Below are positions 24,903 through 34,800 of a DNA stretch of 64,000 nt, in pieces. Under the pieces are notes generated by a model. That model ran no database searches, was not told the DNA's origin, and worked only from the letters and a program-made list of their open reading frames with translations. The translations under genes were made by a program, and so were the position numbers. This stretch comes from an uncultured Clostridia bacterium. Its GTDB lineage: Bacteria > Bacillota > Clostridia > TANB77 > CAG-508. The DNA is taken from positions 132,537 to 196,536 of the forward strand of contig CAKOVS010000002.1 of the NCBI GenBank assembly GCA_934122085.1, read 5' to 3'. Position 1 is the stretch's first letter. Every line of letters starts with the position of its first letter.

Positions 24903-27089
24903 ATGGATAAAATTATAAATAAAATAGCAGAAGAATTAAATGTAAAAAATACACAAGTAGAAAATGCTGTAAAATTAATTGATGAAGGAAATACAATTCC
25001 ATTTATCGCACGTTACAGAAAAGAAGCTACAGGTGGGTTAAGTGATGAAATTTTAAGAGATTTAGGTGAAAGACTTACATATCTTAGAAACTTAGAAACA
25101 AGAAAAGGTGAAATTATAAAATCAATTGATGAACAAGGAAAATTGACTGATGAATTAACTATTGCAATTGCATCAGCTGAAACACTTGCAGAAGTTGAAG
25201 ATTTATACAGACCATTTAAACAAAAGAAAAAGACAAGAGCTACTGTTGCAAAAGCTAAAGGATTAGAACCATTAGCAGATATTATTATTGCACAAGAAGA
25301 GAAAAAAGATATTAATGAAATTGCTCAAGAATTTGTAAATATTGATAATTTATCTGATGAAGACAAAAATAATAAAGATAAAGTTGTTGCAACAGCTGAA
25401 GAAGCAATTCAAGGTGCTTTAGATATTATCGCTGAAAATATTTCTGATAACGCAAAATATAGAAAATATATCAAAAAAATATGTTATCGTGAAGGTACTA
25501 TTGTAACAAAATCCGCAAAACCTGATGAAAAATCTAATTATGAAATGTATTATGAATTTGCCGAATTAGTACATAAACTTCCAAGTCATAGAATTTTAGC
25601 TATTAATAGAGGTGAAGCTGAAGATTTCCTAAAAGTATCTATTGAAAAACCTACAGATAAAATTTTATATTATATTCAAAAAGATATAATAAAAGGAAAA
25701 ACTCAATTTACAGAAATGCTTACAAATACAATTGAAGATGCTTTTACAAGATTAATTGAACCATCTATTGATAGAGAAATTCGTTCAGATTTAACTGAAA
25801 AAGCTGAAGAAAAAGCAATTAAAGTATTTGGTCAAAATGCTAAACAATTATTATTAGGTGCTCCTATAAAAGGTAAAACTGTTATGGGATTTGACCCTGC
25901 TTATAGAACTGGTTGTAAAATAGCTGTAATTGATGAAACAGGAAAAGTTTTAGATATAGCTACAGTATATCCTACAGCACCACAAAATGATGTTGAAGGT
26001 GCAAAGAAAACTTTATTAGATTTAATAAATAAAGACCATGTTGATATGATTGCAATTGGAAATGGTACTGCATCTCGTGAATCTGAAATGTTTGTTTCAG
26101 ATATGATTAAAGAAGTAAAACATGATATTTGTTATGTAATTGTTAGTGAAGCTGGTGCATCTGTATATTCTGCCTCAAAACTTGCAACAGAAGAATATCC
26201 TGATATAAATGTATCAATAAGAGGTGCTATTTCAATAGCTCGTAGATTACAAGATCCTCTTGCTGAACTAGTAAAAATCGACCCAAAAGCAATTGGTGTT
26301 GGTCAATATCAACATGATGTAAATCAAAAGAAATTATCAGAAAGCTTAACAGGTGTTGTAGAAGATAGTGTAAACAAAGTTGGTGTTGATGTAAATACTG
26401 CAACTCCTTCTCTACTTTCATATGTTTCTGGTATTAATAATACAATTGCAAAAAATATTGTAAAATATAGAGATGAAAATGGTAAATTAAAAGAAAGAAA
26501 AGAATTATTAAAAGTTCCAAAGCTTGGAAAAGTTGCTTATGAACAATGTGCCGGATTTATTAGAATTCCTGATGGAAAAAATCCATTAGAAAATACAGCT
26601 GTTCACCCAGAAAGTTATGAACAAACTGAAAAATTATTAGAATTATTAGGATTTAAAATTGAAGATTTAAAAAATAAAGAAAATTTGAATTCTTTAAGAG
26701 AAAAATTAAAATCAGTAAATATTGAGGAAACTGCAAAAACACTTGATATTGGTGAAATGACATTAGCTGATATAATATCAGAATTATCAAAGCCTGGTCG
26801 TGACCCAAGAGAAGATATGCCAAAACCTGTTCTTCGTAGTGATGTTTTAAAATTTGAAGATTTAACTGAAGGAATGGTACTTACAGGTACTGTTCGTAAC
26901 GTTATTGATTTTGGTGCATTTGTTGACATTGGTGTAAAATATGATGGACTTGTTCATATTTCCGAAATGAGTGATTCATATGTTAAATCACCTTCAGAAG
27001 TTGTTTCTGTTGGAGATATTGTAAAAGTTAAAGTTATAAAAATTGATCAAGAACGTAAAAAAGTTGGTCTTTCTATGAAAATATCATAA
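24903..27089 (+). CDS. tex: Tex family S1 RNA-binding protein
   Basis: 728 residues from the ATG at 24903 (AGAAAGGAC site); an upstream in-frame ATG at 24825 has none. It has the N-terminal Tex domain (VENAVKLIDEGNTIPFIARYRKEATGGLSDEILRDL), the YqgF/RNase H-like domain (GFDPAYRTGCKIAVIDETGKVLD), helix-hairpin-helix segments (TATPSLLSYVSGINNTIAKNIVKYRDENG) and the C-terminal S1 domain (GMVLTGTVRNVIDFGAFVDIGVKYDGLVHISEMS). Tex proteins bind nucleic acids and influence transcription. It is monocistronic, with a bidirectional terminator shared with the convergent NRPS operon. Confidence 0.95.
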   Translation: MDKIINKIAEELNVKNTQVENAVKLIDEGNTIPFIARYRKEATGGLSDEILRDLGERLTYLRNLETRKGEIIKSIDEQGKLTDELTIAIASAETLAEVEDLYRPFKQKKKTRATVAKAKGLEPLADIIIAQEEKKDINEIAQEFVNIDNLSDEDKNNKDKVVATAEEAIQGALDIIAENISDNAKYRKYIKKICYREGTIVTKSAKPDEKSNYEMYYEFAELVHKLPSHRILAINRGEAEDFLKVSIEKPTDKILYYIQKDIIKGKTQFTEMLTNTIEDAFTRLIEPSIDREIRSDLTEKAEEKAIKVFGQNAKQLLLGAPIKGKTVMGFDPAYRTGCKIAVIDETGKVLDIATVYPTAPQNDVEGAKKTLLDLINKDHVDMIAIGNGTASRESEMFVSDMIKEVKHDICYVIVSEAGASVYSASKLATEEYPDINVSIRGAISIARRLQDPLAELVKIDPKAIGVGQYQHDVNQKKLSESLTGVVEDSVNKVGVDVNTATPSLLSYVSGINNTIAKNIVKYRDENGKLKERKELLKVPKLGKVAYEQCAGFIRIPDGKNPLENTAVHPESYEQTEKLLELLGFKIEDLKNKENLNSLREKLKSVNIEETAKTLDIGEMTLADIISELSKPGRDPREDMPKPVLRSDVLKFEDLTEGMVLTGTVRNVIDFGAFVDIGVKYDGLVHISEMSDSYVKSPSEVVSVGDIVKVKVIKIDQERKKVGLSMKIS

Positions 27090-27096
27090 AAATATA

Positions 27097-27133
27097 TAAA
27101 ACTGGACTTAGAAAAATCTAAATCCAGTTTTTA
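27097..27133. terminator. Bidirectional terminator between tex and the NRPS operon
   Basis: AAAACTGGA-C-TTAGA pairs with TCTAA-A-TCCAGTTTT around AAAA, and T-rich tracts lie on both sides. It sits between two convergent stop codons. Confidence 0.8.
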
Positions 27134-27135
27134 TC

Positions 27136-28200
27136 TTATTCACTAACATATTTATCTTGTATTTCTTGTATTTTTTCATAATTATTATTCAAAATATCAA
27201 GAAAAACTTCTGCTACTTGAGGATCAAATTGTGTACCTTCACATCTTTTTATTTCATCTTTTACATGTTCAATATCAATTGGACCTCTATAACTTCTTCT
27301 ACTTGTCATAGCATCAAATGTATCTGCAACAGCTGCAATTCTTGCTAAATATGGTATTTCTTCACCTTTTAACATTCCAGGATATCCTGTTCCATCATAT
27401 TTTTCATGATGATGTTTTACTATTGGAATAATATCTTTAAAAATATCTGCAGAACCTAATATATGTGCACCTATTGCTGGATGATTTTTTATTTGTGAAT
27501 ATTCATCATCTGAAAGTTTACTTGGCTTTAATAATATACTATCAGGTATTCCAATTTTTCCAATATCATGGAATAATCCACCTATTCTCAAAGTTTTTAT
27601 TTGATCTTCTGGTAATCCTAATTTTTGACCAATTAGAACTGAATATTCTGAAACTCTATCTGAATGACCTCTTGTATATGTATCTTTTGCTTCTACAGCA
27701 AATCTTAAAGTTTCAACCATTTCTAAATAAGCTTTTTCAAGTTTATCATTTGATTCTGAAAGTTTATCATTTATTCTTTTTATTTCTTCCATTTGTTTAA
27801 CAGATTTTATACCAGATTCAACCAACAATTGTAATTGATCAAATTTGTCACTTTTTTCACAATAGCCTTGAATATCTAATCTTTTAATTGTTTCTAATGG
27901 TGGAGCCATGTCTTTGTGTCCTGTTAATAATAATATGTATAATTCTTTATTAAATTTTCTTATTTCTTCTACAACTTCATCTCCATGTAAAGGTGTCATC
28001 ATAAAATCTAATAACATTAAATCAAAATGTTCTTTTTTTACTAATTCAATTGCCTCTACTGGATCTTGCGCCCCATAAAATTCATATTCAGAATTATCAA
28101 AAAGCACTGTTAAAGAATCAAGTATTCCTTCTTCATCATCTACTCCAATTATTCTATATTTTCTTTCTTCATTTAATTGATTTTGTAATGCTTTTCTCAT
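27136..28200 (-). CDS. Response regulator with HD-GYP domain
   Basis: 354 residues. The receiver domain (~15-130) has IGVDDEEGILDS, phospho-acceptor Asp in LMLLDFMMTPLHGDE and LLLTGHKD. A coiled-coil linker (~130-165) leads to an HD-GYP domain (~165-340) with HSDRVSEYS, HDIGKIGIPD, HHHEKYDGTGYPGMLKGEEIP and DTFDAMTSRRSYR. HD-GYP domains hydrolyse cyclic di-GMP, and the metal-binding His/Asp residues and the GYP motif are intact. It is last in the unit NRPS-kinase-regulator, 76 bases after the kinase, and is the likely phosphorylation partner. It should act by changing c-di-GMP, not by binding DNA. One GGDEF-linked or chemoreceptor input remains possible. Confidence 0.93.
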   Translation of the reverse strand: MRKALQNQLNEERKYRIIGVDDEEGILDSLTVLFDNSEYEFYGAQDPVEAIELVKKEHFDLMLLDFMMTPLHGDEVVEEIRKFNKELYILLLTGHKDMAPPLETIKRLDIQGYCEKSDKFDQLQLLVESGIKSVKQMEEIKRINDKLSESNDKLEKAYLEMVETLRFAVEAKDTYTRGHSDRVSEYSVLIGQKLGLPEDQIKTLRIGGLFHDIGKIGIPDSILLKPSKLSDDEYSQIKNHPAIGAHILGSADIFKDIIPIVKHHHEKYDGTGYPGMLKGEEIPYLARIAAVADTFDAMTSRRSYRGPIDIEHVKDEIKRCEGTQFDPQVAEVFLDILNNNYEKIQEIQDKYVSE

Positions 28201-28276
28201 TAGTCCTCTACTCCCTTTTTGTATAAAATTTTATCACTCATCCTGAAATATATAGTCTTTTTAACTATACATTATA

Positions 28277-30097
28277 TTATTTATTTATAGGAATCAAAAT
28301 ATTAAATGTTGTTCCTTTTCCATCTTCTGTTTGATATGTAATGTCTCCTCCAAAATGTGCCTTTATGTTTGAATATGACATATATAATCCAAGTCCTGTA
28401 CCATTTTTTCCTTTTGTTGTAACCATTTCTTTAAATAGTCTATCTTGTACTTCTTTTGGAAGTCCTCCTGCAAAGTCTGTGATAGCAATATTTATATAGT
28501 TATCTATATTACTTATTTCTAATTGTATATTTTGGTCATGTTTTCCTGCATAGGCTTGTATTGCATTTGAAATCATGTTATTTACAACTTGTACTAAAAC
28601 ATTTACATTTCCATGTATAATTTGATTTTCATCTATTTTCATCAATACATTTAAATAAATATATGCATTTTTTAATTCATGTTTCATTAATATATTTACT
28701 CTTTTTATTAGCTCTGCAATTGCAAATTCTTCTGTATCATCTGTTGATAATGATGCAACAGCTTGTCCTTTTACTGTTGTTATGATATCAGACATATACT
28801 CTAAATGTGCTCTTATTTTTGGTATCCATTCTTCCATATCTCTTGCGATATCATGATGGTCTTGTGAATTTACAAGTGGATCATCTATTGATTCGTCATA
28901 TTCTTTTATTAAATTTTCTAATCCTTGTGTTGCACCAGCTATAGACATAATTGGTGTCTTTAAGTTATGCGCAATTCCACCTATTAATTGTCCTAGCCCT
29001 GCTAAACGTTCTCTTTCCATTAAGATATCTTGATTATTTTTTATTGTCTCCATATCTTCTTTATGTTGTGTTATATCTTTTAATAAAAATAATGTTCCTA
29101 ATGAATTATTGTCTGAATTTATAGGTGTTATTTCTATTCTAAAATATTTTCTTATTTTTACAAATTGCTGTTCAAATGATACTGTTGTTTCTGTAGAATT
29201 TGCTTTTTTTATTGATTTTCTAATTTTTTCTACTACTTGCTCTGAAATCTTCCTTTGTTGTAAAAATTTTATAAAATTTTTACTTCTTATATCTTCTGGA
29301 CTTAGTTTAAATATATCTAAAAATGTTTTATTAAAATCCATTATCATATTATTATCATCTAATACTACATAACCATCAGATATTCTATCAACTATTTTTT
29401 GTAAGGCTATTGGTGCAATCTTGAATAAATCAAATTTAAATATTCCAATAGTAAAACAAATTATAGTAACTGAAAACGCAATTGGAGTAGCATATATTGA
29501 CATACTAATACTTCCAATACTTCCAAGCATATTTACAATTATTGGTACTAATGACCCTATAATTAGTAATATTGCTTGTTTTGAAAAAAATCCAGAATTT
29601 TTAATAGAATATCTTAATAGTTTTATTAATGATACTACAAAAAGCAAATATGTATAATATGTATGTACATAAAACCATGGTCCATATGTTATTGATATAT
29701 TCATTGAATATTCTTTATAAAATAAATGATGAAAATCATTTGTCCAAAGTAATAACAATGACATTATTGGTATTATAAATAATAAAATATATGACCATTT
29801 AAACTTTACTTTTCCATTTTCAAATATAATAGTCATAAAGTAAAATGCAACTGGTAAAAAACAAATACTTATATAATATAAATCGAAAAAATATTTTAAA
29901 CTGATATTATATTTGTCCAAGAAAATCATTTGTAATATCATACAAATTAGCCAAAATAACATTAAAGCAAAAAGTATTATAAATATTTTTGATAAATTCT
30001 TTTTTTCTTTCGGCTTTATAAGCCTTTTTAAGAAAAATATTAATATAGCAGATACAAAAACTAATATCCAAAATACTATTGAGTCTGTTGTTGACAT
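28277..30097 (-). CDS. Sensor histidine kinase with 7TM N-terminus and PAS domain
   Basis: 606 residues. Seven hydrophobic helices (~5-225) resemble the His-kinase 7TM sensor type. A PAS domain (~232-340, ISDGYVVLDDNNMIMDFNKTF) is followed by the phospho-acceptor helix with H box AGLGQLIGGIAHNLKTPIMS (His ~376). The HATPase domain has NNMISNAIQAYAG, DFAGGLPKEVQ and TGLGLYMSYSNIKAHFGG. Its ATG (30097) is three bases after the NRPS stop, and its site GGAAAGGGG lies inside the last codons of the NRPS, so translation is coupled. It probably senses a membrane or extracellular cue, possibly the NRPS product, and phosphorylates the HD-GYP regulator. That link is inferred. Confidence 0.92.
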   Translation of the reverse strand: MSTTDSIVFWILVFVSAILIFFLKRLIKPKEKKNLSKIFIILFALMLFWLICMILQMIFLDKYNISLKYFFDLYYISICFLPVAFYFMTIIFENGKVKFKWSYILLFIIPIMSLLLLWTNDFHHLFYKEYSMNISITYGPWFYVHTYYTYLLFVVSLIKLLRYSIKNSGFFSKQAILLIIGSLVPIIVNMLGSIGSISMSIYATPIAFSVTIICFTIGIFKFDLFKIAPIALQKIVDRISDGYVVLDDNNMIMDFNKTFLDIFKLSPEDIRSKNFIKFLQQRKISEQVVEKIRKSIKKANSTETTVSFEQQFVKIRKYFRIEITPINSDNNSLGTLFLLKDITQHKEDMETIKNNQDILMERERLAGLGQLIGGIAHNLKTPIMSIAGATQGLENLIKEYDESIDDPLVNSQDHHDIARDMEEWIPKIRAHLEYMSDIITTVKGQAVASLSTDDTEEFAIAELIKRVNILMKHELKNAYIYLNVLMKIDENQIIHGNVNVLVQVVNNMISNAIQAYAGKHDQNIQLEISNIDNYINIAITDFAGGLPKEVQDRLFKEMVTTKGKNGTGLGLYMSYSNIKAHFGGDITYQTEDGKGTTFNILIPINK

Positions 30098-30100
30098 GTA

Positions 30101-31663
30101 TTATATCCCCTTTCCTATCAACTTAATAAATTGTGTTATATATTCTTTTGAAATCATAGACCAGCTAAATCCACATTTATTAAGATATTTGATTGTAAAA
30201 TCAGAATTTAATTTTATATCACTATTATAATTTAAATTATAATTATTATCAAGGTCACTGGTTATATTTTGTAATATTGTTTTTTTATTTTCATCTTGTA
30301 AAATTTTTAATATTTCTTGTTTAAAATCTTCTTCTGTAGTAATTTTTAAATTATATCCAAACTCTTTTATATCTTCTATATAATTCTCTAATGTAATAAA
30401 ATTATTATTATATACATGAAATACTCTATTCTTTTTTGATACATTTGTTACAATTTTATATATTGCTTGAGCCGCTACATCAACAGGTGTAAATTCAAGA
30501 TTACTTTTTAACAATGACTCTGGAATTATGCCTAATTTCATAAATGTTGCAATCTTAGTTACAAATGCATTTTCATAAACATTTTCTTGGAAAAGTCCAT
30601 CAGATATTCTTGGCATTAAATTTCCTAAACGCAAAATATATGAATCAACATTTCTTGAAATTGCCTCAAAAATTTTGTTTTCCGCTTCAAATTTGCTATA
30701 TGTATATACATTGTCAAGATATTGACCTATATATAATGAACTTTCTTTAAATTCATTGTCATTTTTTTCTGCACTATAGTTTGAATTTAATTTCTTTCCT
30801 GATACTCCTGTCGTTGAAATATGATAAAATTTCTTATTATATTTTTCACAAAATTCAAGCATATATTTCACACTACTTACATTTGTTTTGTAAAAATTCT
30901 CGTATTTTCCAAAATGTGCAACATTTGCAGCACTATTTATTACAACATCAATATCGTTTGCAATTTTATCCAGCATTTCAGATGAAAGTCCAAAATTCTC
31001 TTTGCATATATCTCCAAGAACAGGAATTATTCTTTTATTTATTAAATCACTATATTTTCCATTAAAATAATATTTTAATTTTTGAATTATTTTATTATTT
31101 ATTGATAGCCCTGGCTCATTTCTAATTATGCAATAAACTTTGCCATTCTCATTTCTTATAAATTCTTCTAAAATATGTATTCCTAAATATCCAGTTACTC
31201 CTGTAAGTAAGATATTTCTTGGATGGTATTCTTCAATTTTACTTTCTTGTATAGTCTCTTTTAATATTTTCAATGTACTATCTGGTATTTCTTCAATTTT
31301 ATTATGAATTATTGTTTCATTACTTAAATTTATCTTTTCTTCCATGTCACTTACTGTAGAATATTTAAAAATATCTGAATAAGAAATTTTATTTGTAATT
31401 TTTAATAATTCTACACTTAGTTTCATTGCTAATAATGAATCTCCACCAAGTTCAAAAAAGTTATCATTTATTCCTATTGGTTTAACATTTAAAATATTTT
31501 CAAACATTTTCACTAATTTTTTCTGAAGCTCATTTTTTGGTGCAATATATTCTTCATTACTCATCTTAGATAAATTTTGAGGTAATGGTAATTTTTTTCT
31601 ATCTATTTTTCCATTAGGAGTATATATAAATTCTTCTAACGGAACATAATACGATGGAATCAT
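30101..31663 (-). CDS. NRPS, downstream part: end of A2, T2 and terminal thioester reductase
   Basis: This frame is open from ~31826 (ELGEIETLIAKYPNIEKVAVVK) and contains the end of adenylation domain 2 (YTPNGKIDRKKLP, residue Lys of motif A10). It then has a carrier domain (FFELGGDSLLAMKL, Ser ~75 from MIPSYY) and a reductase domain (~150-520) with the Rossmann motif LLTGVTGYLGIHILEEF, the catalytic YTYSKFEAEN and the substrate region YILRLGNLMPR. Terminal R domains release the peptide as an aldehyde or alcohol. The likely in vivo start is not the ATG at 31663, because codons before it continue the A2 domain. The part upstream is in another frame (see 31803-37520). It is followed directly by the kinase gene. 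Confidence 0.9.
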   Translation of the reverse strand: MIPSYYVPLEEFIYTPNGKIDRKKLPLPQNLSKMSNEEYIAPKNELQKKLVKMFENILNVKPIGINDNFFELGGDSLLAMKLSVELLKITNKISYSDIFKYSTVSDMEEKINLSNETIIHNKIEEIPDSTLKILKETIQESKIEEYHPRNILLTGVTGYLGIHILEEFIRNENGKVYCIIRNEPGLSINNKIIQKLKYYFNGKYSDLINKRIIPVLGDICKENFGLSSEMLDKIANDIDVVINSAANVAHFGKYENFYKTNVSSVKYMLEFCEKYNKKFYHISTTGVSGKKLNSNYSAEKNDNEFKESSLYIGQYLDNVYTYSKFEAENKIFEAISRNVDSYILRLGNLMPRISDGLFQENVYENAFVTKIATFMKLGIIPESLLKSNLEFTPVDVAAQAIYKIVTNVSKKNRVFHVYNNNFITLENYIEDIKEFGYNLKITTEEDFKQEILKILQDENKKTILQNITSDLDNNYNLNYNSDIKLNSDFTIKYLNKCGFSWSMISKEYITQFIKLIGKGI

Positions 31664-31802
31664 ATACCTAGGTAAGCTTTTAGATAAATACTTTCTTAAT
31701 TCATATATAGATATTCTCTTATTTGCAACATAATATGCAGAAATAAAATCTCTATTATTAGCGTTTTGTTTTACTACAGCAACTTTTTCTATATTAGGAT
31801 AT

Positions 31803-34800
31803 TTAGCAATTAACGTTTCTATTTCTCCGAAGTTCTATTCTAAGTCCTCTTATTTTTATTTGACTATCACTTCTGCCTAAACATATAATTTCTCCATTTT
31901 CCATATATTTTCCTAAGTCACCACTCTTATACATATATGCATCTTTTATAAATGGATTTGCAATAAAGCTTTTTTCTGTTAGCTCTGGATTATTCAAATA
32001 TCCTTTTGCTAATCCTTCTCCTGCAATATAAATTTCACCAACAACTCCAACAGGAACTGGTTTTAAACTTTTATCCAAAATATACATTTGATTATTATAA
32101 AATGGTTTTCCTATTGTGATAAAATCATTTTTTATTTCTGTTAATGTACAATAATATGTTTCAGTAGGTCCATATCCATCATATATAATCATATCCCCAT
32201 ATTCTTTTAACTTTCTTACTAAACTTATTGGAACTTGTTCTCCTGTTAAAGTTAAATACTTTAAACTTTTTAAATATGGCATATTTTCTATATCATTAGC
32301 AAATATTTGCATTACAGATGGAGTTGCTTGCATTGCTGTTATATTATTTTTTTCCATTAAATTATTTAACAATTTTGATGTTGTTTTTTCATTATCATTT
32401 GCTATAACAACCTTAACTCCTTTTTGCAATGGGATAAGGGCTTCATATGAAAATATATCAAAACTTATTGTAGCAATTGATGCAATTGCTTGATTTTCCA
32501 GATTTTTTAAATATCCTACATAATCATTACAATAATGTGCAAAATTTATTAAAGTTCTTTGTGTTTGCATTACACCTTTAGGTTTCCCTGTTGAACCAGA
32601 TGTGAAAATTATATAAAGTAAATCTGATAATTTATTTATATTTTCTAAATTTTTATTTGGTAAATCATATATATCTTTATTTTCTAAATCTATTGAAACT
32701 TTATTTTTATAATTAATCTTATCTTTTATTTTCTCACTTATAAGTAATATTGAAGCAGACGATGTTTCAAGCATATAGCTAATTCTATCTTCTGGGAAGT
32801 TTGGATCTATCGGAATATATACTCCACCAGCTTTCATAACACCTAATATTGCAACTATCATCTCTAATGACCTATTTACCATTATACCGACTGTACTTTC
32901 TCTTTTAACATTTTGCTTATTTCTTAAAAAATATGCTAAACTATTTGCTTTTTCATTTAATTCTCTATATGTTAACATTTTATCTTCAAATACAACTGCT
33001 ATTTTATTTGGTGTTTTTTCAACTTGTTCTTCAAAAAGAGTAGAAAATGTTTTTTCTGGGTAATCATTTTTGGTATTATTAAATCCATATACAATTTTAT
33101 TTTTTTCCTCTTTTGAAAGTATATCTACATCTTTAATTTTTGCATCAATATTATTCATAACAAAATGTATTATATTTATATAATGGTTAAATAATCTTTC
33201 TATTGTTTCTTTTTTAAACAAATCTGTACGATATTCTATATTAATTGTATGAGTTTTGGGTTGTACCTCTAATGATAAATTAAATTTTGCAATATTATTG
33301 CTGATTGGTATAACTTTTATTTCTTTATCATTTATTTTTACAGATGTTTCTTGTTTATTTTGATATGTAAACATCACATCAAATAATGGATTTCTCAATG
33401 CATCTACGTCAATTTTCAATTTTTTTACTAACATATCAAATGGGTATGGCTGATATGTTAAATCTTCCAATAATTGTTCTTTTATTTTACTAAGAAATTC
33501 TTTAAAAGTTTCTTCTGGAATTATTTTTCCTCTTAAAACTATATTATTTACAAACATTCCAAACATTCTCTTAGTTTCATTTCTGTTTCTATTTGCCATT
33601 GGACTACCAATATTTATATCATCCTGCCCTGTATATTTATATAATAATATGAAAAATGCTGATACAAAAAACATATATGGTGATACTTCCATTTTTTTCG
33701 CATATCTTTCTATTTTTCTAAAACTTTTTTCATCTATAATATTTGTTATTGTATTTCCATTATAACTTCTTGTACTTGGCATATTGTAATCATATGGTAA
33801 ATTTAGTTGCATAAATTCACAGTCTTTAAATTTATCTATCCAATATTTTTCTTGAAGTTTTATGGAATCACTTTTATTATAATTATCTTCCCAGACTGCA
33901 TAATCTTTGTATTGAATAGGAATGTTTTTCAAATCTTCTCCATTATATAATCTATTAAATTCTATAACTAAATTGTTTAATGCTGTTCCATCCATTATTA
34001 TATGATGTGTATCTAATAATAATAATGTTTTTTGATTATCTATATAATGTAACTCAACCCTAATTAATGGTGCTTTATCAATCTGAAATGGCTTTACAAA
34101 ATTATTAACAATATTATTAATTTCATTTTCTGTATTTTTAAATATTGGTATTGAAAATTCAACATTATCTTTTATTTTTTGAACAACATTACCATCTTGA
34201 ATTATAAATTCAGTTCTTAATGTACTATGTCTTTTTATTATTTTTTCAAATACTTTTTGTACTTTGTCTTTATTTAAAATTTCATCTGCTAGCATAGCCC
34301 AAGAAATATTATAAACAATATTATCCTCACCAATCATTTTCACACTATAATAAATCCTCTTTTGAGCTGATGATAGTGGATATGTGTCTTGAATTGGTAC
34401 TTTTTCTATTTTTACTTTTGATATATCTTTTGTTTGATTTTCTGCTATATAGTCTGACATATCTTTTATTGTATAATTTGACAATATATCTTTTATATTT
34501 AATTGTACATTAAATTTTGATAAAACCTTTGTTGTTAATGTAATTGCTGTTAAAGAATCTCCTCCAAGTTCTAATAAAGTATTATTAATTCCAACTTTAT
34601 CAACTTGTAACATTTTTTCTATTATTTTTATTAATTCTTTATCAATTTCATTTCTAGGTTTTACAATTTCAAGTTCATTCTCATCAATAACTGGATCTGG
34701 CAAAGCTTTTCTATCAACTTTTCCATTTGGTGTATGTGGTAATTGTTCCATTTTTACAAAATATTGTGGGACCATATATTCTGGCAATTTTGAATATAAA

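Noticed and set aside
28277..30097. 7TM kinase as the AgrC receptor for the agrBD peptide
   Set aside because: It has PAS and HisKA domains with a different sensor type from AgrC and is coupled to the NRPS and an HD-GYP regulator, not a LytTR-type AgrA.
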